Source of the DNA: an uncultured Clostridia bacterium
Lineage (GTDB): Bacteria; Bacillota; Clostridia; Christensenellales; UBA1242
DNA: 12,571 nt
Assembly (NCBI GenBank): GCA_900554955.1
Contig: USJH01000012.1
Location: 1 to 12,571 of the forward strand
Direction of reading: 5' to 3'
A program made the translations under genes and the position numbers. Below the pieces are notes generated by a model. The model saw only the letters and a list, made by a program, of their open reading frames with translations, was not told the origin of the DNA and did no database searches. Positions 1 through 8,041 of this stretch are shown in pieces. How positions within the stretch are numbered: the stretch's first letter is position 1; each line of letters starts with the position of its first letter.

Positions 1-50
1 ATATTTATTATTGCAACAAATTTGCTGAAAAAATCGTGATAGCTTAATAT

Positions 51-1085
51 TTATTCATCTTCACCTGGTTGTATGGTGTTAGGAAATGATGCTGCTTGTT
101 TTGACGAGTGATTTGAAAGTTCGTTTAAAACTTTTTTTGCAAGTTCTTTTCTGAAATAATATTGATCTATCTTGTTGCTTGGAATAGATAGGTGTTCTCT
201 TGAAATGATTTCTTGCATTTTTGTTTTTATTTCAAATTCACGTTCGGCAGGGTCAACTTTAATTCGTCCTAGGCGACATGTGTTTTTGTTGGTTTGATTT
301 GGTGGTGTTAAATTGTGCATTTTAAACCACTCATAAACAGGAAGGTTGTTTTTTATTGCGCAGATATAAATTTTTCTGTAAAGTGTTGGATTGTCTGCAG
401 AAAGATTTTTGATTTTTCCTTGGGCAAACTCTTGCTCATATTCACGAACAACTTGTGATTCTTTAACATTTTGATATATTTGTTTATCGCTGAAATGGTG
501 GCTACTTTCATCACTAAGATAAACACCAAGAAGATATGACAAGTCTTCCATGCTTGCGGATTCACTGTGGGCTTGAAGCAATACGTTTCGAATTGAATTG
601 TAAAGTTCTGGGTGGTTGTGACGAAAGTTTGTAATGTTTCCGTCAGGATATAATTTATAGATTCTTGAAATGAGCTCTTCGACATAGTTTGCTCGCTTGC
701 TTGCGTTGTTTTTATATCTATAATCGGTCATTAAAAGAAGATAATCGCTTGGGGTGCAAGAAAGAGCTTTTGCAAATTCTTTAAGCGATGTGTCAACACC
801 TTCGCCACGATGATTTTTCATTTCGTCAACATAGCCGTTTTCATCTGCATAACATTCAAGAGTTTCTATGAGCTTTTCATATTCATGATACTCTGGGTCA
901 TATTCGAAACCGAGAAAGTTTAAGGCTTCGCCAAATGATTTGAGCATGCCATTTGAGTGGCGACATAAATAATTTACTCCTTCATAAAAGGGGAGGTTCT
1001 TAACGTTAATGTCATAAAGTTCGCCACCTTCTGAAAGATAATCAATAATTTGATCTGTTAATTTATCTATATATTTTTGTTCCAT
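51..1085 (-). CDS. Hypothetical protein with three related helical repeats, possibly DNA-binding
   Basis: This 344-residue protein has no signal peptide or membrane segment, and I do not recognise its family. Seen: three stretches of about 40 residues, at roughly 20-62, 148-190 and 222-262, share a pattern of a small hydrophobic lead, Asn, three to five residues, Pro, a Leu/Phe-Tyr pair, then a helix ending in a Leu-rich turn (N-x-P-x-L-Y-x-x-I in copies 2 and 3; S-F-G-E-A-L-N-F-L-G in copy 1). Residues 100-120 (LKEFAKALSC onward) resemble a helix-turn-helix. The tail (about 280-344) is charged. Inference: repeats of the type nPxLYxxI...GSWxxALxxhG occur in predicted DNA-binding or endonuclease-associated proteins of Bacillota, so nucleic-acid binding is a reasonable but weak guess. 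The ATG at 1085 is the only sensible start; the next Met (residue 47) has no ribosome binding site. It is transcribed divergently from comM. Confidence 0.75.
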   Translation of the reverse strand: MEQKYIDKLTDQIIDYLSEGGELYDINVKNLPFYEGVNYLCRHSNGMLKSFGEALNFLGFEYDPEYHEYEKLIETLECYADENGYVDEMKNHRGEGVDTSLKEFAKALSCTPSDYLLLMTDYRYKNNASKRANYVEELISRIYKLYPDGNITNFRHNHPELYNSIRNVLLQAHSESASMEDLSYLLGVYLSDESSHHFSDKQIYQNVKESQVVREYEQEFAQGKIKNLSADNPTLYRKIYICAIKNNLPVYEWFKMHNLTPPNQTNKNTCRLGRIKVDPAEREFEIKTKMQEIISREHLSIPSNKIDQYYFRKELAKKVLNELSNHSSKQAASFPNTIQPGEDE

Positions 1086-1091
1086 GTCTAT

Positions 1092-1120
1092 ATTATAACA
1101 CAGAATACTTTTGATTGCAA
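1092..1120 (-). promoter_or_regulatory. Extended -10 promoter of the minus-strand hypothetical gene, probably leaderless
   Basis: Read on the minus strand there is TTGCAA (1120-1115), a 17-base spacer, then TGT-TATAAT with a perfect -10 at 1097-1092 and the TG of an extended -10. Six bases (ATAGAC) separate the -10 from the ATG, so the predicted transcription start falls on or next to the A of the start codon. No Shine-Dalgarno sequence fits in between. Confidence 0.7.
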
Positions 1121-1406
1121 TATCGAATTTTTTGTTTGTTTAAAGACGTTTTCGATGATGATATAAATAAATTCAAAATAATAAAAAACGCAAAATATGT
1201 AAAAAAAACGTGAAAAACAGTATCAAAACGTTGATTTGTGTGCTAAATATGTTGTTTTTGAATTTAATATATGTGTCTTATGTGCTTTCGCTATTTGGCG
1301 AATTATGTTTTAAATTTCAAGCATTTTGTGTTATTGTTGTTTCAAATTCATATTTATTTTTATTAAAAATTCGACATTGTAAAATTTTTCAAGTTTAACA
1401 ATTTGT

Positions 1407-1435
1407 TTGATTAAAAGTTTTTGATGTGGTAATAT
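1407..1435 (+). promoter_or_regulatory. Sigma-A-type promoter of the comM operon
   Basis: TTGATT (1407-1412), a 17-base spacer and TAATAT (1430-1435), preceded by TG at 1427-1428, form an extended -10 promoter. The predicted start of transcription is near 1442. That leaves a leader of about 20 bases with AAGGAG at 1448-1453, 8 bases before the comM ATG. Confidence 0.6.
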
Positions 1436-1461
1436 TGTTTTGATAAAAAGGAGAAAACTAT

Positions 1462-2985
1462 ATGCTTGCTGTTATCAAAAGTTATGGACTGATGGGGCTT
1501 TCAGGTTTTAGAGTTGATGTTGAAGTTGACATAAATCAGGGGCTTCCAAAATATGACATTGTTGGGTTGCCTGACACTGCTGTTAAAGAGTCAAAGGAAA
1601 GAGTTCGCTCTGCAATTAAAAATTCAGAGTATAATTTTCCAGCACATCGAATTACAGTTAACTTGGCGCCAGCGAATAAGAAAAAAGAGGGACCATCTTT
1701 TGATCTTGCAATCGCAATTTCAATTTTGACTGCAACATCGCAAATTGAAAATCCAAAAGTTAAAGATTTTATTTTCATTGGTGAACTTGGGCTTGATGGT
1801 TCGCTTAAAGCTGTGAACGGTTTGCTTCCAATTTTGATTTCTGCAAGAGAACAAGGATACACATCTTTCATTGTTCCAGAAGAGAATATGAAAGAAGCAA
1901 GCTATATTGATAATATTAATGTATATTGTTTTTCAAAACTTGCAAACGTGATTGAGTTTTTGAAGGGTGAAAGGACAGTTTTTCCAATCGAAAAGAAAAT
2001 TTGGAAAAGTGAAGGGCTTAAATCAAGTGAAGATTTTGCACGTGTTAAAGGACAGGCTGTTGCAAAACGTGCAATGGAAATTGCTGTTGCTGGAGGACAT
2101 AATATATTGATGGTTGGCCCTCCTGGAAGTGGTAAAACGATGCTTGCGAGATGTGTTCCTTCAATTCTTCCAGATCTTACCTTTGAAGAAGCATTGGAAA
2201 TTACTAAAATTCATAGTGTTGCAGGAGTTCTTGATCACACTAAAGGAATCATTACTTCAAGACCTTTCCGTTCTCCACATCACACGGCATCAACGGTTGC
2301 TTTGACCGGTGGTGGGAAAGATGCAAAACCTGGAGAGATAAGTTTGGCACACAATGGTGTTTTGTTTCTTGATGAAATGCCAGAATATAATCGTGACACA
2401 CTTGAAACTTTGCGTCAACCACTTGAAGATGGTGTTATCACTGTTTCAAGAGCTGTTGGAACAATTGAATATCCGGCGAACTTTATTTTAGTTGCAAGCA
2501 TGAACCCATGCCCATGCGGGAACTATGGGTCAAAGGATTTACAATGCAGTTGTTCGCCAAGTCAAATTTCAAAATATTTAAGAAAACTTTCTGGTCCGCT
2601 TCTTGATCGTATTGATTTGAAAATTGATGTTGATCGTGTTGCTTTTGTTGATCTTAAAAGTGACAAACTTGAAGAGTCAAGCGAAGAAGTAAAGAAACGT
2701 GTTGACAAAGCAAGAAAAATTCAACTTGAAAGATTTAAGGGTGAAAAAATATATTGCAATGCTAAAATGAATTCAAGACTCATTAAAAAGTATTGCACAA
2801 TTGATGATGAATCCGAGAAGCTTATTGAAACGGCATTTGAAAAGTTTCATATGTCTGCACGTGGATATAATCGAATTTTGAAAGTTGCAAGAACAATTGC
2901 TGATCTTGCTGGAAGTGAGAATATTGAAATTTCACATGTCGCAGAGGCGATTGCTTATAGAACCATTGAAAAGGTGATGATTTAA
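1462..2985 (+). CDS. comM: YifB/ComM family Mg-chelatase-like AAA+ ATPase
   Basis: 507 residues, full length for the YifB/ComM family. Known role of ComM: a hexameric cytoplasmic helicase that promotes branch migration during integration of transforming DNA; in Bacillota its role is less tested. Seen: N-terminal ChlI-type domain (about 1-165, with VGLPDTAVKESKERVR at 34-49), AAA+ core with Walker A GPPGSGKT at 219-226, Walker B GVLFLDEM at 299-306, and the family's Cys cluster NPCPCG with a later CSC (C350, C352, C362, C364), probably zinc-binding. The LLDRID motif is at 380-385, followed by a C-terminal lid with SARGYNRILKVARTIADL (464-481). It is the first gene of the operon; its TAA overlaps the dprA ATG by one base, which suggests translational coupling. 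Pairing with dprA fits a role in DNA uptake or recombination. Confidence 0.93.
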   Translation: MLAVIKSYGLMGLSGFRVDVEVDINQGLPKYDIVGLPDTAVKESKERVRSAIKNSEYNFPAHRITVNLAPANKKKEGPSFDLAIAISILTATSQIENPKVKDFIFIGELGLDGSLKAVNGLLPILISAREQGYTSFIVPEENMKEASYIDNINVYCFSKLANVIEFLKGERTVFPIEKKIWKSEGLKSSEDFARVKGQAVAKRAMEIAVAGGHNILMVGPPGSGKTMLARCVPSILPDLTFEEALEITKIHSVAGVLDHTKGIITSRPFRSPHHTASTVALTGGGKDAKPGEISLAHNGVLFLDEMPEYNRDTLETLRQPLEDGVITVSRAVGTIEYPANFILVASMNPCPCGNYGSKDLQCSCSPSQISKYLRKLSGPLLDRIDLKIDVDRVAFVDLKSDKLEESSEEVKKRVDKARKIQLERFKGEKIYCNAKMNSRLIKKYCTIDDESEKLIETAFEKFHMSARGYNRILKVARTIADLAGSENIEISHVAEAIAYRTIEKVMI

Positions 2986-4064
2986 TGAATAAAACAATGC
3001 TTTTGAGTTTTCTTGATAAAATTGCTTTGCCATATAAGGCAAGGCGTTTTGTTTGTGAAAACTTCAATGCAGAAGATATTGTTTGTCGTCTTGAAGAAAA
3101 TAAAGAAATGGTTATAAATAATCTTGGTGATGGCATATATTTAAAACTAAAAAACGCAATTTCGATTGAAAATATTGAAAATTTCGCATCAGAACTGCAA
3201 AAATGTGGTGTAAAAGTGATTTCGGCAATAGATAAAGAATATCCTGAAAGTTTAAAAGAAATTGTTGATTTTCCAATTTGTTTATACTATAAAGGAGACA
3301 TTTCACTTTTAAAAGAAAAGTGCATTGCCATTATCGGAACACGCAAACCAACCTTTTATGGGCGAGATGTTACATCACTTTTTGCAAAAGAACTTTGCCG
3401 TGGTGGAATGGTTACGGTTTCTGGTCTTGCTTATGGCCTTGACAGCGAAGTTGCAATTTCTTCTCTTGATATTAAAGGAAAAACAATTGCAGTTTTGGGT
3501 GGAGGACTTGATTCTATTTATCCTGCTGAAAACCAAAACCTTGCAGAAAGGATTGTTGAAAATGGTGGACTCATTATCAGTGAATATCCAATTTTCCGCC
3601 GTCCGACACAATATTCATTTTTGGAAAGAAATCGAATTATAAGTGGAATCAGTCTTGGAGTTGTGGTTGTTGAAGCTGGAAAAAAGAGTGGAACGTTCAA
3701 TACAATCAAACATGCAATTGATCAAGGAAAAGAGATTTTTGCAATTCCGGGAAGCATTTTTTCACAAGCAAGTGAAGGGGTGAATGACTTGATTTGTGAA
3801 ATTCCAGATGTGTTCACAACAAGTCCAAAACAAATTTTGAAACGTTTTAAAATTGAGCAAAAAAGTTTTGAAGATGACAAGAAAAAACTTCAAGTTAAAG
3901 ATGAAGAAAAGCTTATTGTTGAAACACTTTATGAAGGCGAAATGGACTTTGACACCCTTCAAGAGAAAACTGGCATAAGTTCAAAATGTTTGATTAGTTT
4001 GTTGACAAGAATGGAAATTAGTGGTTTAATAAAAAAATTGCCGGGCAATTTCTATTGTCTGTGA
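2985..4064 (+). CDS. dprA: DNA-processing protein DprA (Smf)
   Basis: 359 residues. DprA binds incoming single-stranded DNA and loads RecA on it during transformation; it also occurs in species not known to be competent. Seen: N-terminal helical region (about 1-105), Rossmann-like core from about 113, with IIGTRKPTFYGR (116-127), VSGLAYGLDS (145-154), IAVLGGGLDSIYPAEN (168-183), ISEYP (198-202), RNRIISG (215-221) and IPGSIFSQASEG (254-265). A C-terminal winged-helix (DML1-like) domain spans about 305-359. The family's usual D-x-x-A-H-x-x-A-L after the SGLA motif reads D-S-E-V-A-I-S-S-L here, so the common His is Ala157. The N-L-I-x-x-G-A segment is also diverged. The start ATG overlaps the comM stop by one base. 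It is followed after 32 bases by topA, as in many Bacillota. Confidence 0.93.
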   Translation: MNKTMLLSFLDKIALPYKARRFVCENFNAEDIVCRLEENKEMVINNLGDGIYLKLKNAISIENIENFASELQKCGVKVISAIDKEYPESLKEIVDFPICLYYKGDISLLKEKCIAIIGTRKPTFYGRDVTSLFAKELCRGGMVTVSGLAYGLDSEVAISSLDIKGKTIAVLGGGLDSIYPAENQNLAERIVENGGLIISEYPIFRRPTQYSFLERNRIISGISLGVVVVEAGKKSGTFNTIKHAIDQGKEIFAIPGSIFSQASEGVNDLICEIPDVFTTSPKQILKRFKIEQKSFEDDKKKLQVKDEEKLIVETLYEGEMDFDTLQEKTGISSKCLISLLTRMEISGLIKKLPGNFYCL

Positions 4065-4085
4065 AAAATGGCAATATTATATTGA

Positions 4086-4091
4086 TAGGAG
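4086..4091 (+). promoter_or_regulatory. Ribosome binding site that fixes the topA start
   Basis: TAGGAG lies 5 bases before the ATG at 4097. The TTG at 4055, which would extend the frame by 14 residues, has no such site and would add sequence not typical of TopA. Confidence 0.75.
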
Positions 4092-4096
4092 ATGTT

Positions 4097-6220
4097 ATGA
4101 AACTCGTTTTAATTGAAGGTGTTGGTAAACAGCCTAGCGTTCAAAAATATCTTGGGGCAGGATATAAAGTTGTTCCAACCTTTGGGCATGTTGCAGATTT
4201 GCCTGTTAAAGGTCTTGGGGTTGATATTTATCATGATTTTGCTCCTGAATATGTTGTTGAAGGTGACAAGAAAAAAGTTGTTGCCAATTTGATTAAAGAA
4301 GCTAAAAATGCCGATGAAATTTTGTTTGCTTCCGACCCTGACCGTGAAGGAGAGGCAATTGCATGGCATGCTGCAACACTTCTTGGTGTTGACATTACAA
4401 AACCTGTTAGAATTGAATTTAACCAAATCAGTAAAGATGCTGTTCAAAAAGGTGCTGCACACCCAAGAGCAATTAATATGGATCTTGTAAATGCTCAACA
4501 AGCTCGAAGAGTGCTTGATCGTTTGGTTGGTTATAAATTGACTCCACTTCTTTGCAATAAAATTCAAAGCAATTTATCTGGTGGACGTGTTCAATCGGTT
4601 ACACTTAAACTTGTTGTTGATCGTGACCGTGAAATTGAAAACTTTAAACCAGAAGAATATTGGACTCTTCAAGTGACTTTGAAAAAAGACGGCAAAACTG
4701 AAACTTTCAAAGCAACTCTTAATGATGGCAGAGATAAAAAAGTTAAGACAAAAGAAGAAATGGATAAGATTCTTTCAGACATTGAAAATGCAACTTTTGT
4801 TGCAACAAATGTTAAAAAATCTGTCACAAGTTCATCACCAAGTGCACCATTTGACACTGCAAGCATGAATAAAGATGCCGGAAACAAACTTGGTCTTTCA
4901 CTTAAAAAAATCACTTCACTTGCACAAAGCCTTTATGAAGGTGTTGATGTGGAAGGTGGAGGGAAAATGCCACTTGTAACATATATTCGTACTGACTCTG
5001 TTCGTGTTGCTCCTGAAGCACAGGCAATGGCGAAACAATATATAACCGAGAAATATGGCGAGAAATATTTGCCAAAATCAGCAAGAATGTATAAGAACAA
5101 GAAAAACACACAAGATGCTCACGAAGCGATCAGACCAATTTCTCTTGCAGTTACTCCAGAGAGCATTAAAAACAAAGTTCAAAAAGATTATTATAGACTT
5201 TATAAACTTATTTATGATCGTTTTCTTGCTTCGCAAATGGCAGACGCAACATATAATTCACTTTCAGTTGACCTTGATGCAAACGGACATAAGTTTAAAA
5301 CAACTGGAAGAGCTTTGATTTTTGAAGGCTATACAGCAATATACAATAACCAAGTCTCAGATGAAGGTGAAGAAGATGATGTTGAAAGCCGTCTTCCAAG
5401 CATTGAAAAGGCAGACGAGTTTAGACAAACAGAACTCAAACCTGAACAAAAATTTACAAAGCCACCAGCAAGATTTACAGAATCTTCACTTCAAGACGAA
5501 ATGAAGGAAAGTGGAATTGGGCGTCCTGCAACATATTCACAAACAATCACACTTCTTCAAACAAGACATTATCTTGAAAAAGATGGAAAGAAGCTTATTT
5601 CAACCGAACTTGGAAGAACTGTTGTAGATTTTCTTAGCAAATATTTTAAAGATATTATGGACGTCGAGTTCACGGCGAACATGGAAGATAAGCTTGACGA
5701 TATTGAACTTGGCGGAAAACGTTGGCAAGATATTATTGCAGACTTTTATGGAAATTTTGATAAAGAGCTTAAAACCGCTTTCTATGATGGAAAGAAAGAA
5801 AAAGTTCCAGACGAGCCAACCGATATTGTTTGTGATAAGTGCGGAAGCAAAATGGTTATCAAAACTGGAAAATTTGGAAAATTCCTTGCTTGTCCAAACT
5901 ATCCTAAATGTAAAAACACCAAAAAACTTGAATCTGAAAGCCCTGTGGTTGCAAAGTGTCCAAAATGTGGCAAAAACGTTCATGAGCTTAAAACAAAAAC
6001 AGGAAAAAGTTTTTATGGCTGTGAAGGATATCCTGAATGTGACTTTAAGTCGTGGGATATTCCTGCAAATATGAAATGTCCAAAATGCGAAACAGAAATG
6101 ATTGTTAAGGTTTATAAGACAAAAAAAGTTATTTCTTGTCCAAATCCAAAATGCAATTATTCAAGAGTTGAAGCAATTGAAAACAAGGAAAATGATGAAC
6201 AAAACCAAACCAACAATTAA
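4097..6220 (+). CDS. topA: DNA topoisomerase I (type IA)
   Basis: 707 residues from the ATG at 4097. Type IA topoisomerase I relaxes negative supercoils by cutting one strand through a 5'-phosphotyrosine link. Seen: Toprim domain with Glu7 and the D-x-D-x-E triad D80, D82, E84 (SDPDREGEA); SNLSGGRVQS followed by LVVDRDREI; active-site Tyr296 in YIRTDS with Arg298; SGIGRPATYS later in the core. Three C4 zinc ribbons close the protein, starting at C579, C621 and C661. Odd points: the usual E-S-P-A-K at the N-terminus is E-G-V-G-K (7-11), SAGRVQ reads SGGRVQ, and the P-F-x-T-S-T-L-Q-Q segment reads P-F-D-T-A-S-M-N-K. The catalytic residues are intact, so activity is expected. It sits between dprA and trmFO, a classic Bacillota order, and its end overlaps trmFO by 26 bases. 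Confidence 0.96.
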   Translation: MKLVLIEGVGKQPSVQKYLGAGYKVVPTFGHVADLPVKGLGVDIYHDFAPEYVVEGDKKKVVANLIKEAKNADEILFASDPDREGEAIAWHAATLLGVDITKPVRIEFNQISKDAVQKGAAHPRAINMDLVNAQQARRVLDRLVGYKLTPLLCNKIQSNLSGGRVQSVTLKLVVDRDREIENFKPEEYWTLQVTLKKDGKTETFKATLNDGRDKKVKTKEEMDKILSDIENATFVATNVKKSVTSSSPSAPFDTASMNKDAGNKLGLSLKKITSLAQSLYEGVDVEGGGKMPLVTYIRTDSVRVAPEAQAMAKQYITEKYGEKYLPKSARMYKNKKNTQDAHEAIRPISLAVTPESIKNKVQKDYYRLYKLIYDRFLASQMADATYNSLSVDLDANGHKFKTTGRALIFEGYTAIYNNQVSDEGEEDDVESRLPSIEKADEFRQTELKPEQKFTKPPARFTESSLQDEMKESGIGRPATYSQTITLLQTRHYLEKDGKKLISTELGRTVVDFLSKYFKDIMDVEFTANMEDKLDDIELGGKRWQDIIADFYGNFDKELKTAFYDGKKEKVPDEPTDIVCDKCGSKMVIKTGKFGKFLACPNYPKCKNTKKLESESPVVAKCPKCGKNVHELKTKTGKSFYGCEGYPECDFKSWDIPANMKCPKCETEMIVKVYKTKKVISCPNPKCNYSRVEAIENKENDEQNQTNN
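6185..6189 (+). promoter_or_regulatory. Ribosome binding site deciding the trmFO start
   Basis: AAGGA inside the topA 3' end lies 5 bases before the ATG at 6195 and only 2 bases before the ATG at 6192, so 6195 is the better start. The open frame extends upstream to 6102 but has no site there. Confidence 0.6.
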
Positions 6221-7514
6221 AATTTATGGCGGGGGACTTGCGGGCTCTGAAGCAAGCTATCAACTTGCAAAACGTGGGTTTAATGTTGAACTTTACGAAA
6301 TGAAGCCTGCCCGTTTTTCGCCTGCACACTCAAACACAAATCTGGCCGAAATTGTTTGTTCAAACTCGCTTAAAAGTGAGCTTTTGTCAACAGCAAGTGG
6401 TTGTTTGAAAGCTGAGCTTGAATTGCTTGATTGTTTGCTTTTAAAGATTGCAAAAGAAAATGCAGTTCCAGCTGGAAGTGCACTTGCAATTGATCGTGAG
6501 AAATTTTCGGCAGCGGTTACAAAAACACTTGAAGGTTTTCAAAATATTAAAATTATTCGTGAAGAAGTTACATCAATCGACCCAAGCGTTCCAACAATCA
6601 TTGCGACTGGACCGCTCACGAGTGATGCACTTTCTTCTGAAATTAAAAAGCTTCTTGGCGAAGAAAGCTTGCATTTTTATGACGCATCTGCACCAATTGT
6701 AGATGCTTCTTCTATATTGAAAGAAAAAACTTTCACAACGTCACGATATCAAAAAGGTGACAGCGATTATATCAATTGTCCAATGAATAAAGACGAATAT
6801 TATGCTTTTGTTCACGAGCTTGTGAATGCTGAAAGGGCAAAGCTTCATGATTTCGAGAAAAGTGAGGTTTTTGAAGGCTGCATGCCGGTTGAAATTATGG
6901 CTTCACGTGGAGAAGACACTTTACGCTTTGGTCCACTTCGTCCTGTTGGACTTTTGGATAATGAAGGAAAAAGACCATATGCGGTTGTTCAACTTAGACG
7001 TGAAAATACTGCTGGTGAGCTTTACAATTTGGTCGGCTTTCAAACCAACCTTACTTTTGGTGAACAGAAAAGAGTTTTTTCAATGATTCCTGCACTTGCA
7101 AATGCTGAATTTGTTAAATATGGGGTTATGCATCGAAACACTTTTGTTAATGCTCCAAAACATTTAAACAGTGATTTTTCAATGAAAAAATATCCACTTG
7201 TTTACTTTGCTGGACAAATCTCTGGTGTTGAAGGCTATGTTGAAAGTATAATGAGTGGGCTTGTTGCTTCGATTTCTTTAGCAAGAAGACTTGACGAATT
7301 GCCAAAAATAGAGTTTAATAATAAGTGTATCATTGGTGCGATATGTCAATATTTAGTGTCGGACAATGAAAATTTTCAACCAATGAATGCAAACTTTGGA
7401 ATTTTACAACCACTTGATGAAAAAGTGAAAGATAAACAGAAACGAAAAGAAGCCTATTCGCTTCGTGCAATTGAAGAAATCAAAAAGTTAAAGGAGAATT
7501 ATAATGGAATTTGA
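6195..7514 (+). CDS. trmFO: Folate/FAD-dependent tRNA (uracil-54-C5) methyltransferase TrmFO (Gid)
   Basis: 439 residues from the ATG at 6195, the usual family length. TrmFO makes ribothymidine (m5U54) in the T-loop of tRNA with methylenetetrahydrofolate as carbon donor and FAD as cofactor; it replaces the SAM-dependent TrmA in most Bacillota. Seen: dinucleotide-binding GGGLAGSEA at 12-20, ELYEMKP (32-38), CSNSLKSE (55-62), EGCMPVEIMASRGEDTLRFG (227-246), RPVGL, YAVVQLRREN (262-271), and the FAD-contacting FAGQISGVEGYVES at 338-351. C55 and C229 match in position the two functionally important cysteines reported for the B. subtilis enzyme (C53, C226). The gene starts within the topA 3' end and overlaps hslV by 11 bases. 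The alternative start at 6192 would add one Met only. Confidence 0.95.
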   Translation: MNKTKPTIKIYGGGLAGSEASYQLAKRGFNVELYEMKPARFSPAHSNTNLAEIVCSNSLKSELLSTASGCLKAELELLDCLLLKIAKENAVPAGSALAIDREKFSAAVTKTLEGFQNIKIIREEVTSIDPSVPTIIATGPLTSDALSSEIKKLLGEESLHFYDASAPIVDASSILKEKTFTTSRYQKGDSDYINCPMNKDEYYAFVHELVNAERAKLHDFEKSEVFEGCMPVEIMASRGEDTLRFGPLRPVGLLDNEGKRPYAVVQLRRENTAGELYNLVGFQTNLTFGEQKRVFSMIPALANAEFVKYGVMHRNTFVNAPKHLNSDFSMKKYPLVYFAGQISGVEGYVESIMSGLVASISLARRLDELPKIEFNNKCIIGAICQYLVSDNENFQPMNANFGILQPLDEKVKDKQKRKEAYSLRAIEEIKKLKENYNGI

Positions 7515-8040
7515 TTTTAAAGGGACAACCATAATTGGAGTTGTTAAAGACGGAAAACATGTTATCGCCGGTGACGGACAAGCAACACTTAACAATGTTG
7601 TTTTTAAAGCAACAGCAAAAAAAGTTAAAAGAATTTATAACGACCAAGTTATTGTTGGTTTTGCTGGTGGTGCAGCAGATGGCATTACTTTCTGCGACAA
7701 GTTCGAAAAAATGCTCAAAAAATATTCTGGCAACCTTTTAAGAAGTGCAGTTGAACTTGCACAACTTTGGCGTGGTGACGAATCTATGAGAAAACTTGAC
7801 GCCGTTATGATTGTTGCAGATAAAGATATGATGCTTGTTATCAATGGTGTTGGTGACGTTATGGAACCAGATGAAGGTGTTTGTGCAATCGGAAGTGGCG
7901 GAAACTTTGCTCTTGCTGCTGCAAAAGCTCTTATTGCAAACACAAAACTTTCTGCTCGTGAAATTGCAGAAAAATCACTTAAAGTTGCAAGTGAAATGTG
8001 CATCTATACAAACGACCATATCACTGTTGAGGAGATCTAG
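7504..8040 (+). CDS. hslV: ATP-dependent protease proteolytic subunit HslV (ClpQ)
   Basis: 178 residues. HslV forms the double-hexamer proteolytic core of the HslUV protease, with an N-terminal Thr nucleophile. Seen: KGTTIIGV at 6-13, so the catalytic Thr is Thr8 after removal of a seven-residue leader; AGDGQATL (22-29), which supplies Asp24; Lys40 in AKKVKR (counterparts of Asp17 and Lys33 counted from the nucleophile); FAGGAADG (53-60); [15 protein letters not shown] (128-142); [11 protein letters not shown] (167-177). Unlike E. coli HslV, where the Thr follows Met directly, the leader MEFDFKG must be cut off; Bacillota relatives such as CodW also carry a short extension. AAGGAG at 7491-7496 lies 7 bases before the ATG. 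The ATPase partner hslU follows after a single base, giving balanced expression of the complex. Confidence 0.95.
   Translation: MEFDFKGTTIIGVVKDGKHVIAGDGQATLNNVVFKATAKKVKRIYNDQVIVGFAGGAADGITFCDKFEKMLKKYSGNLLRSAVELAQLWRGDESMRKLDAVMIVADKDMMLVINGVGDVMEPDEGVCAIGSGGNFALAAAKALIANTKLSAREIAEKSLKVASEMCIYTNDHITVEEI
8029..8034 (+). promoter_or_regulatory. Ribosome binding site that fixes the hslU start
   Basis: GAGGAG within the last codons of hslV lies 7 bases before the ATG at 8042. The frame is open upstream to 7835, but that would add 69 residues encoded inside hslV that are not part of the HslU family. Confidence 0.75.
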
Positions 8041-8041
8041 A

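Larger units (their letters stand above)
1086..1461. other. Divergent AT-rich intergenic region of 376 bases
   Basis: The region separates the minus-strand hypothetical gene from the comM operon and holds a promoter at each end. The middle (about 1140-1400) is very AT-rich, with runs of A and then of T. A further extended -10-like element, TGA-TATAAA at 1159-1167 on the plus strand, has no good -35 partner. A 62-codon GTG-started open frame (1210-1398) reads as a hydrophobic peptide, but it has no ribosome binding site and lies in T-rich DNA, which gives hydrophobic codons by default. I see no tRNA, no convincing RNA fold and no terminator here. Confidence 0.5.

Noticed and set aside
1210..1398. 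62-codon GTG-started frame in the divergent intergenic region, reading as a hydrophobic peptide
   Set aside because: No ribosome binding site, no recognisable motif, and T-rich DNA gives hydrophobic codons by composition alone. A weak extended -10 at 1159-1167 is not enough to call a gene.
4055..4096. Upstream TTG start for topA
   Set aside because: No ribosome binding site, overlaps the dprA end, and adds 14 residues not seen in TopA; the ATG at 4097 has TAGGAG at good spacing.
4109..4567. Long open frames antisense to topA (also to comM and hslU)
   Set aside because: They lack ribosome binding sites and known motifs and arise from the codon composition of the genes on the other strand.
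7835..8041. Upstream start extending hslU by 69 residues into hslV
   Set aside because: HslU proteins start at the L-T-P-K-Q-I segment; the ATG at 8042 has its own strong ribosome binding site.
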